From assembly GCA_029721435.1 (NCBI GenBank), contig CM056576.1:115557166-115621165 (forward strand): a stretch of DNA of 64,000 bases. The letters are read 5' to 3'. The position numbers and the translations under genes are program-made. The stretch is from Gymnothorax reevesii. Taxonomy: Eukaryota; Chordata; Actinopteri; Anguilliformes; Muraenidae. Shown in pieces: positions 1-12,000 of this stretch. The notes beneath the pieces were generated by a model. The model saw nothing but the letters and a program-made list of their open reading frames with translations, was not told where the DNA came from and did not search any database. Each line of letters begins with the position of its first letter. The stretch's first letter is position 1.

Positions 1-54
1 AATTGAGTCATAATGGAATGATTGTACACTGTTAAAAAAGAAAGAAAACAATTA

Positions 55-1577
55 TTTGCAAATCTCATATAAACCCACATTTTATTCACAACAGAGCATA
101 GACAGATGATGATGATGATTTTATCAGATGATAAAAGTGAGACATTTTACCATTTCATGAAAAATATTAACTAATATAACTAATTTTGAATTTGATGGCA
201 GCAAGACATCTCTAAGAAGCTCGGACAAGGGCAAAAAAAGGCTAGAAAAGTGAGTGGTACTTATAAAAAACAGCTGGAGAAACATTTTGCAACTAATTCG
301 GTTAATAGGCAACAGGTCAATGACATGACTGGGTATAAAAAGAGCATTTTAGCGAGGCAGAGTCTCTCAGAGGTAAAGATGGGCAGATGTTCGCCAATCT
401 GAGAAAAATAGCGTCTAAAAATGGTGGAATAATTTCAGAAAAATGCTTCTCAAGGTAAAATTGCAAAGACTTTGAATGTCCCACCATCTTTAGAACATAA
501 TATCAAAAGATTCAGATAATCTGCAGAAATCTCTGTGCACTAGGGACAAAGCCGAGGGTCAATGTCCTCAGACGACACTTCAGTAAAGACAGGCACGATT
601 CTGCACTGCAATACACTGTATGGGTTCAGGAACACTTCTAGACATCATTGTCTGTGAACACAATCTACAAATGCAAGCTAAAGCTGAATCATGCAAAGAG
701 GAAGCCATACGTGAACAAGATCCAGAAACAATGCCGTCTTCTCTGGGCCAAAGTAAATTTAAAATGAACTGAGGCAGAATGGAAAACTGTTCTGTGGTCA
801 GATGAATCAAAATTTGAAATGCTTTTTGGAAACCACAGACGCCGTGTTGTGCAGTCTGAAGAGGAGAGGGACCATCCAGCTTGTTATCAGTTCAGAAGCC
901 TGCATCTCTGATGGTTTGGAGTTGCATTAGTGCCTATGCCGTGAGCAGCTTACAGATCTTGAAAGGCACTATCAATGCTGAAGAGTATATAGAAGGTTTA
1001 CAACATATTGTCCCATCCAGACATCATCTCTTTTTGGGAGGGTCTTGCATATTTCAGCAAGACAATGCTAAACCACATACTGCGTCCATCACAACAGCAT
1101 GGTTTCACAGTAGAAGAGTCCAGGTGCTGAAATAGCCTGCCTGCAATCCAGACTTTTCACCAATACCAAGCATTTGGCGCGTCATAAAACGGAAAATCCG
1201 GCAAAGAAGACCAAGGACTGTTGAGCAGCTAGAATTCTACATCTAACGAGAGTTGGACAACATTCCTCTCCCAAAACTCCAGCAACTGGTCTCCTCATTG
1301 CCCAGATGTTTACAGACTGTTATTAAAAGAATAGGGGATGTTACACAATGATAAACACAGCCCTGTACCAACTTTTTTGAGATGTTTTGCAGCTATCAAA
1401 TTCAAAATGAGCTAATATTTTTAATGAAATGGTAAAATGTTTCACTTTCAACATCTGACATGTTGTCTATGTTCCATTGTGAATAAAATGTGGGTTTATC
1501 AGATTTTCTCACCATTGTATTGCGTTTTTGTTCACGTTTTACACAGCGTCCCAACTTCATTGGAATTGGGATTTGTA
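55..1577 (+). mobile_element. Degenerate Tc1/mariner-like transposon
   Basis: The two ends are inverted copies of each other: the motif AAACCCACATTTTATTC at 71-87 recurs in reverse complement at 1481-1497, and similarity extends on both sides. Between them lies a broken transposase (separate entry). The right end, with the text CCCAACTTCATTGGAATTGGG, matches the left end of a second copy at 32984. The outermost left end is decayed. Assignment to Tc1/mariner rests on the transposase motifs; the boundaries are approximate. Confidence 0.8.
379..1345 (+). pseudogene. Tc1-like transposase pseudogene
   Basis: This is the remnant of a DD34E transposase, the enzyme that cuts and rejoins Tc1-type elements. 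The likely original start is the ATG at 379, in the same context as the second copy near 33350, but a TGA follows after seven codons. Recognisable pieces appear in shifting frames: WSDESKFE (795-818, first catalytic Asp), a stretch beginning MVWSCISAY near 911, QQDNAKPH (1055-1078, second catalytic Asp) and a decayed SPxxSIWRVIKRKI segment near 1157-1195 where the Glu-containing motif should be. A TAG interrupts the frame after QVLK at about 1133, and other frameshifts lie upstream of 880. The element cannot make a transposase; any mobility would need an enzyme supplied by another copy. Confidence 0.8.
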
Positions 1578-2318
1578 TTAGTCATAGACCTTTTACAGAT
1601 GTACAGTATGAAAAGTTGACGGATGATTTGATTGCAAAGTATTCATATATTCAGCTCATGTTCTTTGCAATTTCATGCTTTGGATAGTACATGAAAGTTA
1701 CAGCTATATTCATTTGCGCAACATGAACCATACACTCACTGTAAATGTTATCATTCAATTGAATGGGAATAATTCACCTGTTCAGTGGGTCAATCGGTTG
1801 TATTGATCAGTGGCGAGATCACTTTAAATTACAGCTTTATCATGTTTACGCCTACATTAAATTATAATTATTATTTTATTATTATACCATCTCTAGTTCT
1901 GATAACAGATGGTAGTGCCCATTCAATCAAATGATAAAAGTCTAATTCTGTCTGATGACTCCTGTTTGGAGTCACTTTCTTTGGCTGTTGTTCATTTGTG
2001 TCTTTTGTCCCATGTCATTTCCCACTGTTAGTTTCTGTCATTGATCAGTCCCTTTCAATTTGTCACCCCAGTGCTTCTTTCCCTCTGTGTTACTGTGGTA
2101 CCTGATTCCAATTTTTCCTCATTGGGGCTGTGTATTGAAGTCTGCTTCTGTTCCATGTTTACTGCCATGTTAACTGCTTTTGTTTATAGATTTTCTGGTA
2201 CCTCTTCTTACTTTCCAGCAGATTTCTTAAGCGCCTGCTCCCTTGTTCCTGTGCTCCTCAGTCCTGTGCCTAGTGATGGCAAAACGAGGCCTTGAATTTG
2301 TGAAGATGCAAACCTTTT
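1578..2318. other. Unassigned intergenic DNA
   Basis: I see no gene here. The stretch from about 1960 to 2300 is pyrimidine-rich on the plus strand and resembles the style of the LTR sequences elsewhere in the window, but I could not match it to one of them. Confidence 0.4.
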
Positions 2319-2670
2319 TACCTTCGCCAGCGACTTCGCTGACGAAGGTAATGTTTTGATCCCCGTGTATTTATTTGTTTGTGTGTCTGTTTGTCTGTCT
2401 GTGTGTATGTATGTGTATCGAATAACTCAAAAAGTACCAAACGGAATTTCATAAAATTTGGTGGGTTCATTTGGCATGACCTGAGGATCAATCGATTAGA
2501 TTTTGGGAGTGATCGGGTCAAAGGTCAAGGTCAAGGCCACGAAAAGGTCAAAACCGACTTTCGGCCATATCTCGGTCAATTTTTATCCGATCGGCATGAA
2601 ACCAACGCCAGTGGCGAGGGATTCAGTGGCGTCGGCGAAGGTATGCGCTCTACCGAGTGCCCGTTCTAGT
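2319..2670 (+). repeat. Interspersed hairpin-headed repeat, divergent copy
   Basis: It begins with a near-perfect palindrome at about 2320-2350 (TTACCTTCG ... CGAAGGTAA) and continues with AATAACTCAAAAAGTA, a TTTCATAAAATTTGGTGGG segment and a GTTCTAGTT end. The same order (hairpin head, 'ataactcaaaaagt', 'gaaattttcag', 'tctagtt' tail) is seen in the copies at 24868, 28676 and, reversed, at 5631 and 63666. The head stem has different bases from those copies yet still pairs with itself. Confidence 0.6.
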
Positions 2671-3817
2671 TCTATAATGTAATTGAATTGGAAATTGGTT
2701 TACTACGCGAAGCTTCATTCACTCTGATTGAGAGTGACATTTGCTGATATATATGTTCTGCATTCAATTGATGATGCACTCTAACAGAATTGTCTTAATG
2801 CAAACACAAAATAAATTTTTTGATTGATTTTTTTTTTTTAATGAACGTGTCTGTGTTGTTTTTTGTGAACATGACAGGTCGGGTGTCAATCCTACTCCAG
2901 TGTTGTCATGTTTATGAATTAAGCTACAAATGTAGTTCTCAAGATTATAGGGCAGCGGTATTTACTCTGGGGCAGCGAATGTGCTTGGTGTACTGAATAA
3001 TAACTGCAATCAACGATGCCAACTCCACAAGCTATTCAAGCAGTGCTTCTCAAAGTCTGTCCTGGGACCCCGCTGAATATGTTGGTTTTCATTTAAAACT
3101 GGAACTTCAATCACGACTTCAGCAATGAATTTTTCTTAATTAGGTCCTTGTTGTGTTTAATTATTTAGGACACCCTCTTTCGGCCTTATAGCCACATTGT
3201 CTAAAATAGCTATGGCTGTACAACACAGGATAAATTTTAAGAGATTTTAAAGAATTTTCAAAACCCCACATGTCAAACCAAGGCTGTCAGATGTAAAGAG
3301 AAAAAGGAAGGGACAATTCCAATCGACGTATGAAAAATGGTATTTATTTCCAGTAAAAACGGCAGTGGTCAGAAATACGGGTAACTTACTCTGGGTTCAG
3401 TCAAAGTGAACTCCGAACAAACGAAAGGCTTTACCATCTATACCATACAAGATGCATATGTATATCAAGTAAAGGGGATTGTTCTTGACTTCAATGTATA
3501 ATAATGAGGTGCATCCTGATTAACAAATGGTCTGGAGGCCATAGTGTACTCAGCAGTGTAGCTGTTTGGGTGCTAATTAAATAAAATGGTCTCAGTTTGG
3601 CTAGAATGATTCTCATTATGTCTCCTCCAATAGTTGATGGCCGTCTTTGGCTTTTCCTGTCTCCAGGTGTTACCACGAGGCCAGGGTTTGGGCCTTTCCT
3701 TTCTTACCATGACAAAATGAGCAATTCAGAGCATGTGGCAGGTCCTTGCTTGTTTATTACTGGGACTAATTAGATTATGAGTCTCCCGCTCTCCAGCAGA
3801 ATGATTCACAATTCCTT
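2671..3817. other. Unassigned intergenic DNA
   Basis: No gene or clear repeat end was found. There is a short poly-T run near 2820-2840 and otherwise ordinary AT-rich sequence. Confidence 0.4.
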
Positions 3818-4568
3818 AAGGTCCGGCTACACATTGGCGTATTATGCCGCTTGAAGCGCGGCACTAGAACGCTTTGATTGGAGTAATAGATTTATAATGA
3901 TCAGGTCCAGGAAAATAAGAACGCGCTCTCACCACCGCGTGAAATTTCAGAAACCTCCGAAGGGGTTTCTGAGCATATCACGCGACGCGTCCAGTTAATC
4001 GTGTTCCATAGTGTGCCAATAGAAATTCAGGAAACTCTCCCACTTGATGATCTGCAGGCCTGACAGACGTGGCTAACTATCCTGTCAAACGCATTCATTT
4101 ACAAGCAGAATGGGACAAAAGGAAGAAGACAGTCAAACTAAACGTTTGATTATTTAAGTGAAGGAAAATAGAATGCGAGTCTCCCCTAATCTGGTAAAAC
4201 CTAAAAACTCATTTTGGTAGATAGTAGGTTAGAACCATTACTTACTTATCATTACTTATCATCAAATGAAGTGCCTAGTCACCAATTTTCTCTTTTTAAT
4301 TGATTTTTTTTTTCCAGCAAGCTTATCCTGAAGGATTTCAATTATTTTGTTTTCTCAGTTTCATTAAAAAGTGAGTGACTTGGTTTTACCAGATTAGGGG
4401 AGGAGTTTCCAGGTAACTAGGAGGACCAAGTGTGTACACCCACTGTACCTGCTAAGGTCTCGACAGTTCACCGCTGCGGATTACACAGCGTCTGCTCCGA
4501 GCGTTTTTCGCGGCTTTTCACATGGTGTTAATGCACGTTATAAACCGCAAATGTGTGGCCAGGGCCTT
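3818..4568. mobile_element. Inverted-repeat (MITE-like) element, about 0.75 kb
   Basis: The left end AAGGTCCGGCTACACATT (3818) and the reverse complement of the right end, AAGGCCCTGGCCACACATT (ending 4568), match except for a few bases. There is no coding capacity. The flanking bases do not give a clear target duplication, so the superfamily (hAT or Harbinger are possible) is left open. Confidence 0.6.
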
Positions 4569-4583
4569 ACACAGATGTTTTAA

Positions 4584-4917
4584 CCTCTTAAGCCCCAGCC
4601 TCTTTTTTAGGTTTCTGTTTGAAAATGACATACCCAAAATGAATAGAATATATCTCTGTTTGTGTAGCATGAAGTATCAGAGAGGGAGACATGGAAATGT
4701 GGAGAGAGGGTTGATTTTCTGGCGCTACTCGGATTTTGATATTTGAACATTAATATGCTTGGCGTTTGAGTTGTGCTTGGTGTATGTAAAAATCACTTAT
4801 ACAGTATGTGCTTGTAGCAGAGGCTCTCCTGTTTCATTTGATGAGTAATATGACTATGTTGCTACTTAATTAGCGCAGCGTTGTAGGTATTTTGCTGCGG
4901 TGCTGGAGTTTAAGAGG
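4584..4917. mobile_element. Short MITE-like element
   Basis: Left end CCTCTTAAGCCCCAGC and the reverse complement of the right end, CCTCTTAAACTCCAGC, form terminal inverted repeats. The left flank is TTTTAA and the right flank TTTTTAA, compatible with, but not proof of, a TTAA-type insertion. About 334 bp, no reading frame. Confidence 0.55.
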
Positions 4918-5035
4918 TTTTTAACCAAATATCATCAGTCCCGTGATTTTTTTTCCCGAAATGAATCAAGCCTCGGCACAGCAGCGTCAATAAAAATCCT
5001 CCGTCAAATCTGAAACAAGCAGCGATGCCTTGTCA

Positions 5036-5350
5036 TCAGCGGGCCTTGACAAAACACTCAAGTGTCTCCTGTGCTCTTTGTTGGTCTGAGCCCTGATACT
5101 CCTCTACCCTCGTCATTGTCCTCCCCTGATTGATCCACCGATTCTGATGTTGGCCCCTTTTGTCGACCTCGTCCACCCTGCCCCGCATCTTCCTGACCAC
5201 TGTAGTTTCGCCTCTGCCTGCCCACCAACAATAGGTTGTCTTGTATGCCAGCTTTGCCCTGATTGCTTGTTTACCATACCTGGACCCTTCTCCCCAATTT
5301 AAGAACCTGATCATTGCTGTTCCTGGATCTGCTTATGGTTACTGCGCTCT
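5036..5350. repeat. Interspersed repeat shared with 26520-26765
   Basis: A block of about 210 bp (CTCTACCCTCG ... TGATCCAC ... GATTCTGA ... GTTGGCC ... CTGCCTGCCCACCA ... GTTGTCTTGTA) recurs at 26520-26765, where it runs into an LTR. It is probably part of an LTR or similar dispersed element. No recognisable protein. Confidence 0.55.
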
Positions 5351-5630
5351 GAGTCTGATACTGACGGGTTTTTTATTTTTTTGTTGCTTTGCTGAACCTT
5401 CACTATAATAATTAATCAGTCAACCATGATGTTTTTTCTGCTAAAATTTAACAAATATTTTAATGTCACTTGTGTTTTCATGGAATGCATTTGGATGCCA
5501 TTGTATTGTCAGCCATCACGTATTTTCAGTCATAGTCTGTTAGGATTATTGCAAATTAATACAAGACACATAGTTCCATAAAGGAATCTCATCATGATTA
5601 TTTTTGCACCCCAAACATGAAACATTCAGA

Positions 5631-5914
5631 ACTAGAAAAGCACTGACAGAGCGCAGACCTCCGCCAGGAGGCAGCAAAACCCAAAAGCACGGCGATTGGC
5701 CCATTGGAAAGACTTGAAATCTTGAACTTTGGCGTATATCTCAGCAGTACTCTGGCGTAGATATGCCAAAATTTAATCACCTGTTCCTTGACTTTATACC
5801 CACAATCTCTGAAAATTTCATCAAAATCTGTCCATAACTTTGTGAGTTATTCTGGAAACCAACAGACAAACAAACAAACCCAGGCAAAAACATAACCTCC
5901 TTGGCGGAGGTAAT
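5631..5914 (-). repeat. Interspersed hairpin-headed repeat, minus copy
   Basis: On the minus strand it starts with the self-complementary head ATTACCTCCGCCAAGGAGG and ends at the ACTAGAAAAGC tail (reverse complement of the GCTTTTCTAGT end). Same family as 24868, 28676 and 63666. Confidence 0.75.
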
Positions 5915-6046
5915 AAATTGGTAACAGGTGCATTGGACTGGGACCAAATATGTAGATAATATATTGAGAGGCATTTCCTGTTGAGGCTTTATCACCTTTT
6001 AGGTTCTGATAAAAAAAAAAACCATCAAAGCTGTGTAATCCAAGCA

Positions 6047-6084
6047 GGTTTTTGTATGAGAGTCAGCATTAATATATCAATGTG
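6047..6084 (-). other. V1 recombination signal sequence
   Basis: Reading the minus strand, the V exon is followed by the heptamer CACATTG (6084-6078), a 22-bp spacer and the nonamer ACAAAAACC (6055-6047). The first three heptamer bases, which matter most for RAG cutting, are intact; the fifth base departs from the consensus CACAGTG. Confidence 0.85.
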
Positions 6085-6518
6085 GTCCGCCTCAGTGCAC
6101 AGAAATACAGTGCAGTGTCTTCTGGAATTAATCTTGAAATAATCAGGACTGTTTTGCTGCTGACTGCATCTGCAGTTGATTCAAATCGTCCTTGAGCAAA
6201 ATGTGAGGTGTGATATTTGTTCCCCCTATACAGTATGTACTGAAGGGCTGACCCAGGGTACTGTCGGTACCAGTAGAAATAGTTGTAATCTGCATGACTT
6301 GTCCCGATGGTACAGTCCATCATGGCTTGTTGACCCTCATTCTTGTTTAGTGCTTTGAAGTCTCCAGTAGAAATGCCTGAGAATAATTCATAAAACATGA
6401 TATTGCAAATAATCATAATTAAAGTCAGAAACAAGAACAAACCTGTATCCTCTGTACAGCTCATTAAAAATAACTTACCGAAAGTAAGAGTTAACACAAG
6501 CCCAAATAAAAGTTGCAT
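6085..6518 (-). CDS. TRAV: V1: T-cell receptor alpha/delta V segment
   Basis: This encodes the antigen-binding variable domain that is joined to a J segment by RAG recombination. The leader exon is 6518-6479 (starts MQLLFGLVLTLTF), with donor GTAAGT. The intron is 6478-6377, only 102 bp. The V exon is 6376-6085. The first Cys lies in MMDC, the core Trp in YFYWYRQYP, and the second Cys in EDTALYFC, followed by ALRR up to the heptamer. The intron happens to be a multiple of three with no stop, so the unspliced transcript is open throughout and would put a hydrophobic stretch between leader and V domain. The sequence is the most distant from V3/V4/V6-V8, apart from V5. In frame and apparently functional. 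A TRDV assignment cannot be excluded because alpha and delta share V genes. Confidence 0.9.
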
Positions 6519-7163
6519 CTTGCTGTAAGGTGAATGTTCTGTATATTAGAGGAGGAGAACCTGGGGCAGAATATGTGCTTTAGTTTAACTGAGAGAATCA
6601 GTAGGAGGGGCAACAGTGGACAGTTGAAGATGTAAAATTAAGTGAAACTTCTGACTGTGTCCCCGTGAGGCTGCTGGCCAGATCACAAATTTAATTTACT
6701 CCTAGATCATTAAGTCCTTCACTTTGCCTAAAGTGCCATTTATTAACCATCCCAGACCTTAAGGGTATATTTTACTGTGTTTATTATTATTTTTATTACT
6801 ATTTTAATTGATTTAACACCTGGAAATTTTAAGAACATGGATGATCTGAGGCTGACATGATGCAATGAATCATATCATATGTATGGTGGTGCAGTTACTG
6901 TGAGGGGGAATAACGTTTAGAGTACCAACAGCGATCGAACAGGGGGTCTGAAAGTTACAAACGTGAATAACCACTGAAATGTTCGTTGGGCGAATACAAA
7001 GGGGAAAAAAAAGGAACTTCCCTTTTTAAAATAGGGTGAGCGACTGGACAGTGAGTGGATACCACAATAAGGAACACTGGAAATCTACGAACTCAAAATC
7101 TTGCGTCAGGATACAGACTTTATGGCGCTAGACTGTTGGCTTGAGGTGCTTTGACACTTCTAA
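6519..7163. other. V1 upstream flank
   Basis: This is the presumed promoter side of V1 on the minus strand. I see no octamer ATTTGCAT. It contains short AT-rich runs near 6780-6810 but no gene. Confidence 0.4.
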
Positions 7164-8421
7164 CCCCTTTCTGCAGAAGCCAAATTTGGCTATTTATGGG
7201 TTACCCACTTTAATGCTGTATAATTCAAGATTCAAGCTTCATAAAGAGGAAAAATGTGGCTCAATTCAGAAAAAACACTGACAGCATTTAGAATTACATT
7301 GTCTTTCAGTTTATTTTCATGATTTTGGTAGAGAAAATGAGCTGCAAACATAAAAAATCTTCATGAGAATTCACCATTGAAATTGCAAAAAAAAATAATT
7401 CTGAGGATTGAAAAACTGCTGGGGCTTAAAACTTTACATTTCTGGTATCATAAACTCCTTGAGCACAAGTAGAATTCATCTTCAACATTACATTCTAAAT
7501 AATCTACATGCCATTAGCCAAATTATACAGCTACCCAAGTGTCTCCCCAAAGTCTCAAAATCATGTACTGTCAAATCATAAAAAAATCATGTATTTAACA
7601 CAAATAAAGTTTTAAGGCATGAAATTTAATATGAACAAATGATTTTCTAGTTAAGTTTAGTATGAATTTATCAATATCAGTGCAGATGAATATCAGTGGT
7701 CACCAGTAACCTCTCCAAACACAAATCATACCTTTTCTCCATAATAAAGTTTAGAGTTTTGGCCATTTTTCTTCAAAGCCAGCACAAACACGCATTAAAT
7801 AAACTGTTTATTAAACGGTCAGAACATTCACCCTGTAATGGAAGCTACCAGTCCCCTCTTCTAAGCTCATGAACCCATTTCAACACTTATAAGGAACAAG
7901 TACACCTCACTAACTCAGTAATATCTGATTCTGAAATATACCTTATTTTAACAGAACAGACACTCCACTTTCATGGAATATCGAACATTCCATTGCCTCT
8001 CCCGATTCAAAAGAAACGTGCAATGCATGTACCGGGGGTCCATCCGAATGCACGGGCAGTTCGCGTTTTAACCAGGAAAAAACCTCGACATTCGACTTTG
8101 TCGAGTATGTATACATTCCAAAACGAAACAAAAAAAAAAAAAAAAGTAGCAGCCTGACCTTTTTTATGAATCCCTCCTCCAGAGACCGATCCAGTAGCAA
8201 GAACCCTCCGGTCCGGTTTCATTCGAAATAATTCCAACTGACCATGTCCTTATCTAATTTAAATCCTGTAAATGTAACTGAACACTTCAAGGCCAGTTTT
8301 GCGAACCTGTTTTATATAAATCGCGTCTATTTTAGCCGCGTAATGTGCATAATGTAGACAGGATACGACCGAGCCTGCTGATACGCATTAGTTTGTATGC
8401 TCTGTGTCTGTCCAATCAATG

Positions 8422-8916
8422 TGTAATGTGAATATAGGCCACTAGATGGCAGTATTTACCTTTTTTTGTTAAGCTCAGACTGGAGTTATGTTTAGACATG
8501 TCCTGGGCATGTCTGGGGCAAGTCTCAGAAAATTAAAAAAAAGAGGTCTAAATGTGGGTGGGGTCTGCAAAAGAGTATATAAGGAAAAGAATTGAGACAG
8601 TAAAGTAGTAGGAGAAATTGCAAGAAGATGACCAGACCTGCCATTCTGTTCAAGACCTGTGACGTTTCTTTTGTGGATTTCTTTGCCTGTGTTTGAGCAT
8701 TTTCTTCATCCAGGACATCACCAAGCCACCCCACCAAAAAGGGACTGTAATTATTTCTGTTTTTTCTTATTTATCAATCTTGGTCTTTAGTTGTAGGTTG
8801 TTATTAGTCTTTGTCTTTGTTAAAAATTAAATGTGTTTTAGTTGTTAAAACTGTGTTTGTCATCCCTTGCTGTTGCTGTTGTGTTATAAATGTAATAACA
8901 AATTGGGGCCATAACA
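8422..8916 (+). repeat. 5' LTR of the Gmr1-type element
   Basis: It starts TGTAATGTG and ends CCATAACA, giving the usual TG...CA. It matches 13906-14400 base for base as far as I can read. It carries a TATA-like TATATAAG at about 8576, a reasonable core promoter for the element's transcript. Confidence 0.95.
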
Positions 8917-8919
8917 AAT

Positions 8920-8940
8920 TGGGGGCTCAAGGTCCGGGAT
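8920..8940 (+). promoter_or_regulatory. Candidate tRNA primer-binding site
   Basis: Three bases after the LTR come TGGGGGCTC and, after AAG, GTCCGGGAT. The two halves equal the well-known proline-tRNA primer-binding site, except that AAG separates them. The first nine bases alone could anchor the tRNA 3' end. Confidence 0.55.
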
Positions 8941-9032
8941 AGACCATTGTGTGAGTAATTTATTGAAAATCTAACATTCCAAATTGTGAAATTGTTTTTG
9001 TGAATTTTCCTAGATATATATTGACAACAGCA

Positions 9033-12000
9033 ATGGATGATTTCTTGGCATCACCAACCGTAGGGGTTTTGAAGTCTTTTAAAAAGACAGAACTGCTAGA
9101 AATTTGCAGACAGTTGGAGCTGACAGAGGTAAAACCAGCCATGCGAAAAGCAAGACTGGCTAGAGAGATAGTTGAATATTACATTGATGAAAATGTGTTT
9201 GCACCAGGAGATCTGGAACAGTTTCCAGTGGAAAATCCAAATATAGAAATGGAACTTAAATTAAAAATGCTAGAGATTGAGAGGGAAGAAAAAGAAAAAC
9301 AAAGGCAGTTTGAGTTAGAAAAATTAGCAAGAGAAGAAAAACAAAGAGAATTTGAGAGAGAGAAAGAGGAAAGAGCAGAAAGAGAGAGACAGAGACAGAG
9401 AGATTTTGAATTAGAGAAGTTGGATAGAGAGGAAAGACTCCAAATGGAGAAACTAAAAATTAAAATTGAAACTAAAAATAAATTTTGTGCCAGTCAGGAG
9501 GTAAAACTGGTGCCTCCATTTTCTGAAAAGGATGTTGACAACTATTTCCAGTGTTTTGAAAAGGTAGCAACGAGTTGCCAGTGGCCAAAGAAACACTGGC
9601 CTCTGATGTTGCAAACTGTCCTCAAGGGTAAAGCTCAACAAGCCTATTCGGCTTTGTCTGTAGATGATTCCTCTGATTATGAGGTTGTCAAAAAGGTTAT
9701 TTTGAGAGCTTATGAGTTGGTTCCAGAGGCTTACCGACAGAAATTCAGAGGTCTGAAGAAATCTGAAAATCAGACTTATGTTGAATTTGCTAATGAAAAG
9801 CAGGTTTGCTTTGAGCGCTGGTGTACTTCTATGGAGGTCAAGGATGATTTCAACTCACTAAAAGAGATGGTGTTAGTTGAAGAATTCAAGAACTGTGTTA
9901 AAGATGATGTTAAGACCTACCTTAATGAGAAGCAAGCACTGAATTTGCAATCAGCTGCCAAATTTGCAGATGAATATGTTCTCACACATAAGTCCAAATT
10001 TCAGTCTAGCAGTAATAATAGATGGTCCCAATTTCAGAAAAAGGGTTATGGTGATACCCAAGATTCCTCACCCAAAGACAAAGACAAATCTGGTGATGGT
10101 GCTCAGAAATCCAGTAACAGGTCTGATCAAAGTGTGAAAGCTGACAGTGACAAAAGTGGTCTAGTTTGCAGTTATTGCAAGAAATCTGGTCATGTTACAA
10201 CTAACTGTTGGTTCCTTAAAGCTAAGAAAGAAACAGAAAAGGATACCAAACCAAATGCCTTTGTGAAAACAAGGTTAGAAACCCCTGTAGTAGATAACCA
10301 ATCTGCTAAATTGCCTGCTTCTTGTGGGGCTAAAAAGCCTGATACAGCTGACTTCGTGAGGGAGGAATTTCTTCCATTTGTGTCAGAGGGATTTGTGGCT
10401 CTGAATGAGCATACTACTCCTGTCCCCATATATATCCTAAGGGATACCGGAGCTTCTCAGTCACTTTTGTTGATGGACTCTTTGGAGTTACGTGATGAGA
10501 CCGCTTCAGGGGATTTCATACTTGTACAAGGTATTGAAGGGAGGACTGTATCTGTACCCCTGCGCTCTATATTCTTGAAGTCAAATTTAGTTACAGGACA
10601 GGTAAAGGTGGGACTTATGTCAAGTCTACCTATAAAGGGTGTTTCTCTGTTGCTAGGCAATGACCTGGCTGGGGGCAAAGTAGTTCCCCCTGTACATCTT
10701 ACTTCACAGCCGAGCACTGAAGATGGGGATGAGGACCCATCTCTGTATCCTTCTTGCGCAGTGACTCGTGCTATGGCCAAGAAGGCTAAAGAAGAAGATG
10801 ATGTGGTGCCGTCCAGTACATTGAATAGTCAGGACTCAGGTGGTTCGCCTCATGACTCTGATTGGCCTACTATGGTTTCTCCGTTTGAGGACTTATCAGA
10901 TACTTTTATCAGTTCTCTATTCAGCCAGCCGGATGGGTATGGTGATTCTGATGTGTCTGGAGACTTGTCTCTGTCCAGAAAGCGGTTGATTGAGGAGCAA
11001 ACTAATGATCCTGAAATTTGTGCACTAAGGAGGAGAGCCCTTCCTGATAAAGAAATAGACGCAGTTCCAGTTGGGTATTATCTCAAGGATGGTGTATTGA
11101 TGCGGAAGTGGCGCCCTCCTGATATCCCTGCCAATGCAGATTGGGCAGTGGTCAGGCAAATTGTTGTTCCGAAGGTCTACAGGAATGAGATCTTAACAAT
11201 GGCTCATAGTTTACCTTTAGGAGGTCATCTTGGTGTTAACAAGACTGTTGATAAGATCATGAAACACTTCTTTTGGCCTGGGCTTCGGAAAGACGTTTCC
11301 AACTTTTGCAAAACCTGTCACACTTGTCAGGTAGTTGGAAAACACCAGTTAGACCCACCTGTAGCTCCATTGCAGCCTATCCCAGCATTTGGGGAGCCAT
11401 TCTCTAGGGTCATTGTTGATTGCGTTGGTCCATTACCCAAGACTAGATCTGGAAATCAGTACTTGTTGACAATCATGTGTGCATCTACCAGATTCCCCGA
11501 AGCCATACCTCTACGTAACATCAAGGCAACTGCAATCTCGAAGGCTTTGATAAAGTTCTTCACGTTGTTTGGTCTTCCCAGGGAAATTCAGTCAGACCAA
11601 GGTAGCAATTTCACTTCAGGATTGTTTCAGCAGGTTGTGTATGAACTAGGTGCAAAACAGATTCTTTCTAGTGCCTATCATCCAGAAAGTCAGGGTGCCT
11701 TAGAGCGGTTTCATTCCACTCTCAAGACAATGATGAGGACTTATTGTTATGACCATGAGAAAGACTGGGATGAAGGGGTTCATTTGCTGTTGTTTGCAGC
11801 TAGAGAAGCAGTGCAGGAGTCTACTGGATTCAGTCCATTTGAGCTAGTGTTTGGTCATGAAGTGAGAGGACCTTTGCGATTATTGAGTGAACAATGGCAA
11901 GAGGAAGAGCCGCAAATCAGTCTGTTAGACTATGTTAGCAAGTTCAAGGAAAGATTGCGTGCAGCTTGTGACCTTGCCAAAGAGAACTTGAAATCAAGTC

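Noticed and set aside
7943..8237. Possible protein in piggyBac-like copy 1
   Set aside because: The matching region of copy 2 is shifted in frame and has no transposase motif.
9000..9032. GTG at 9000 as the gag-pol start
   Set aside because: The first ATG in frame is at 9033 and a GTG start is unlikely for this type of element.
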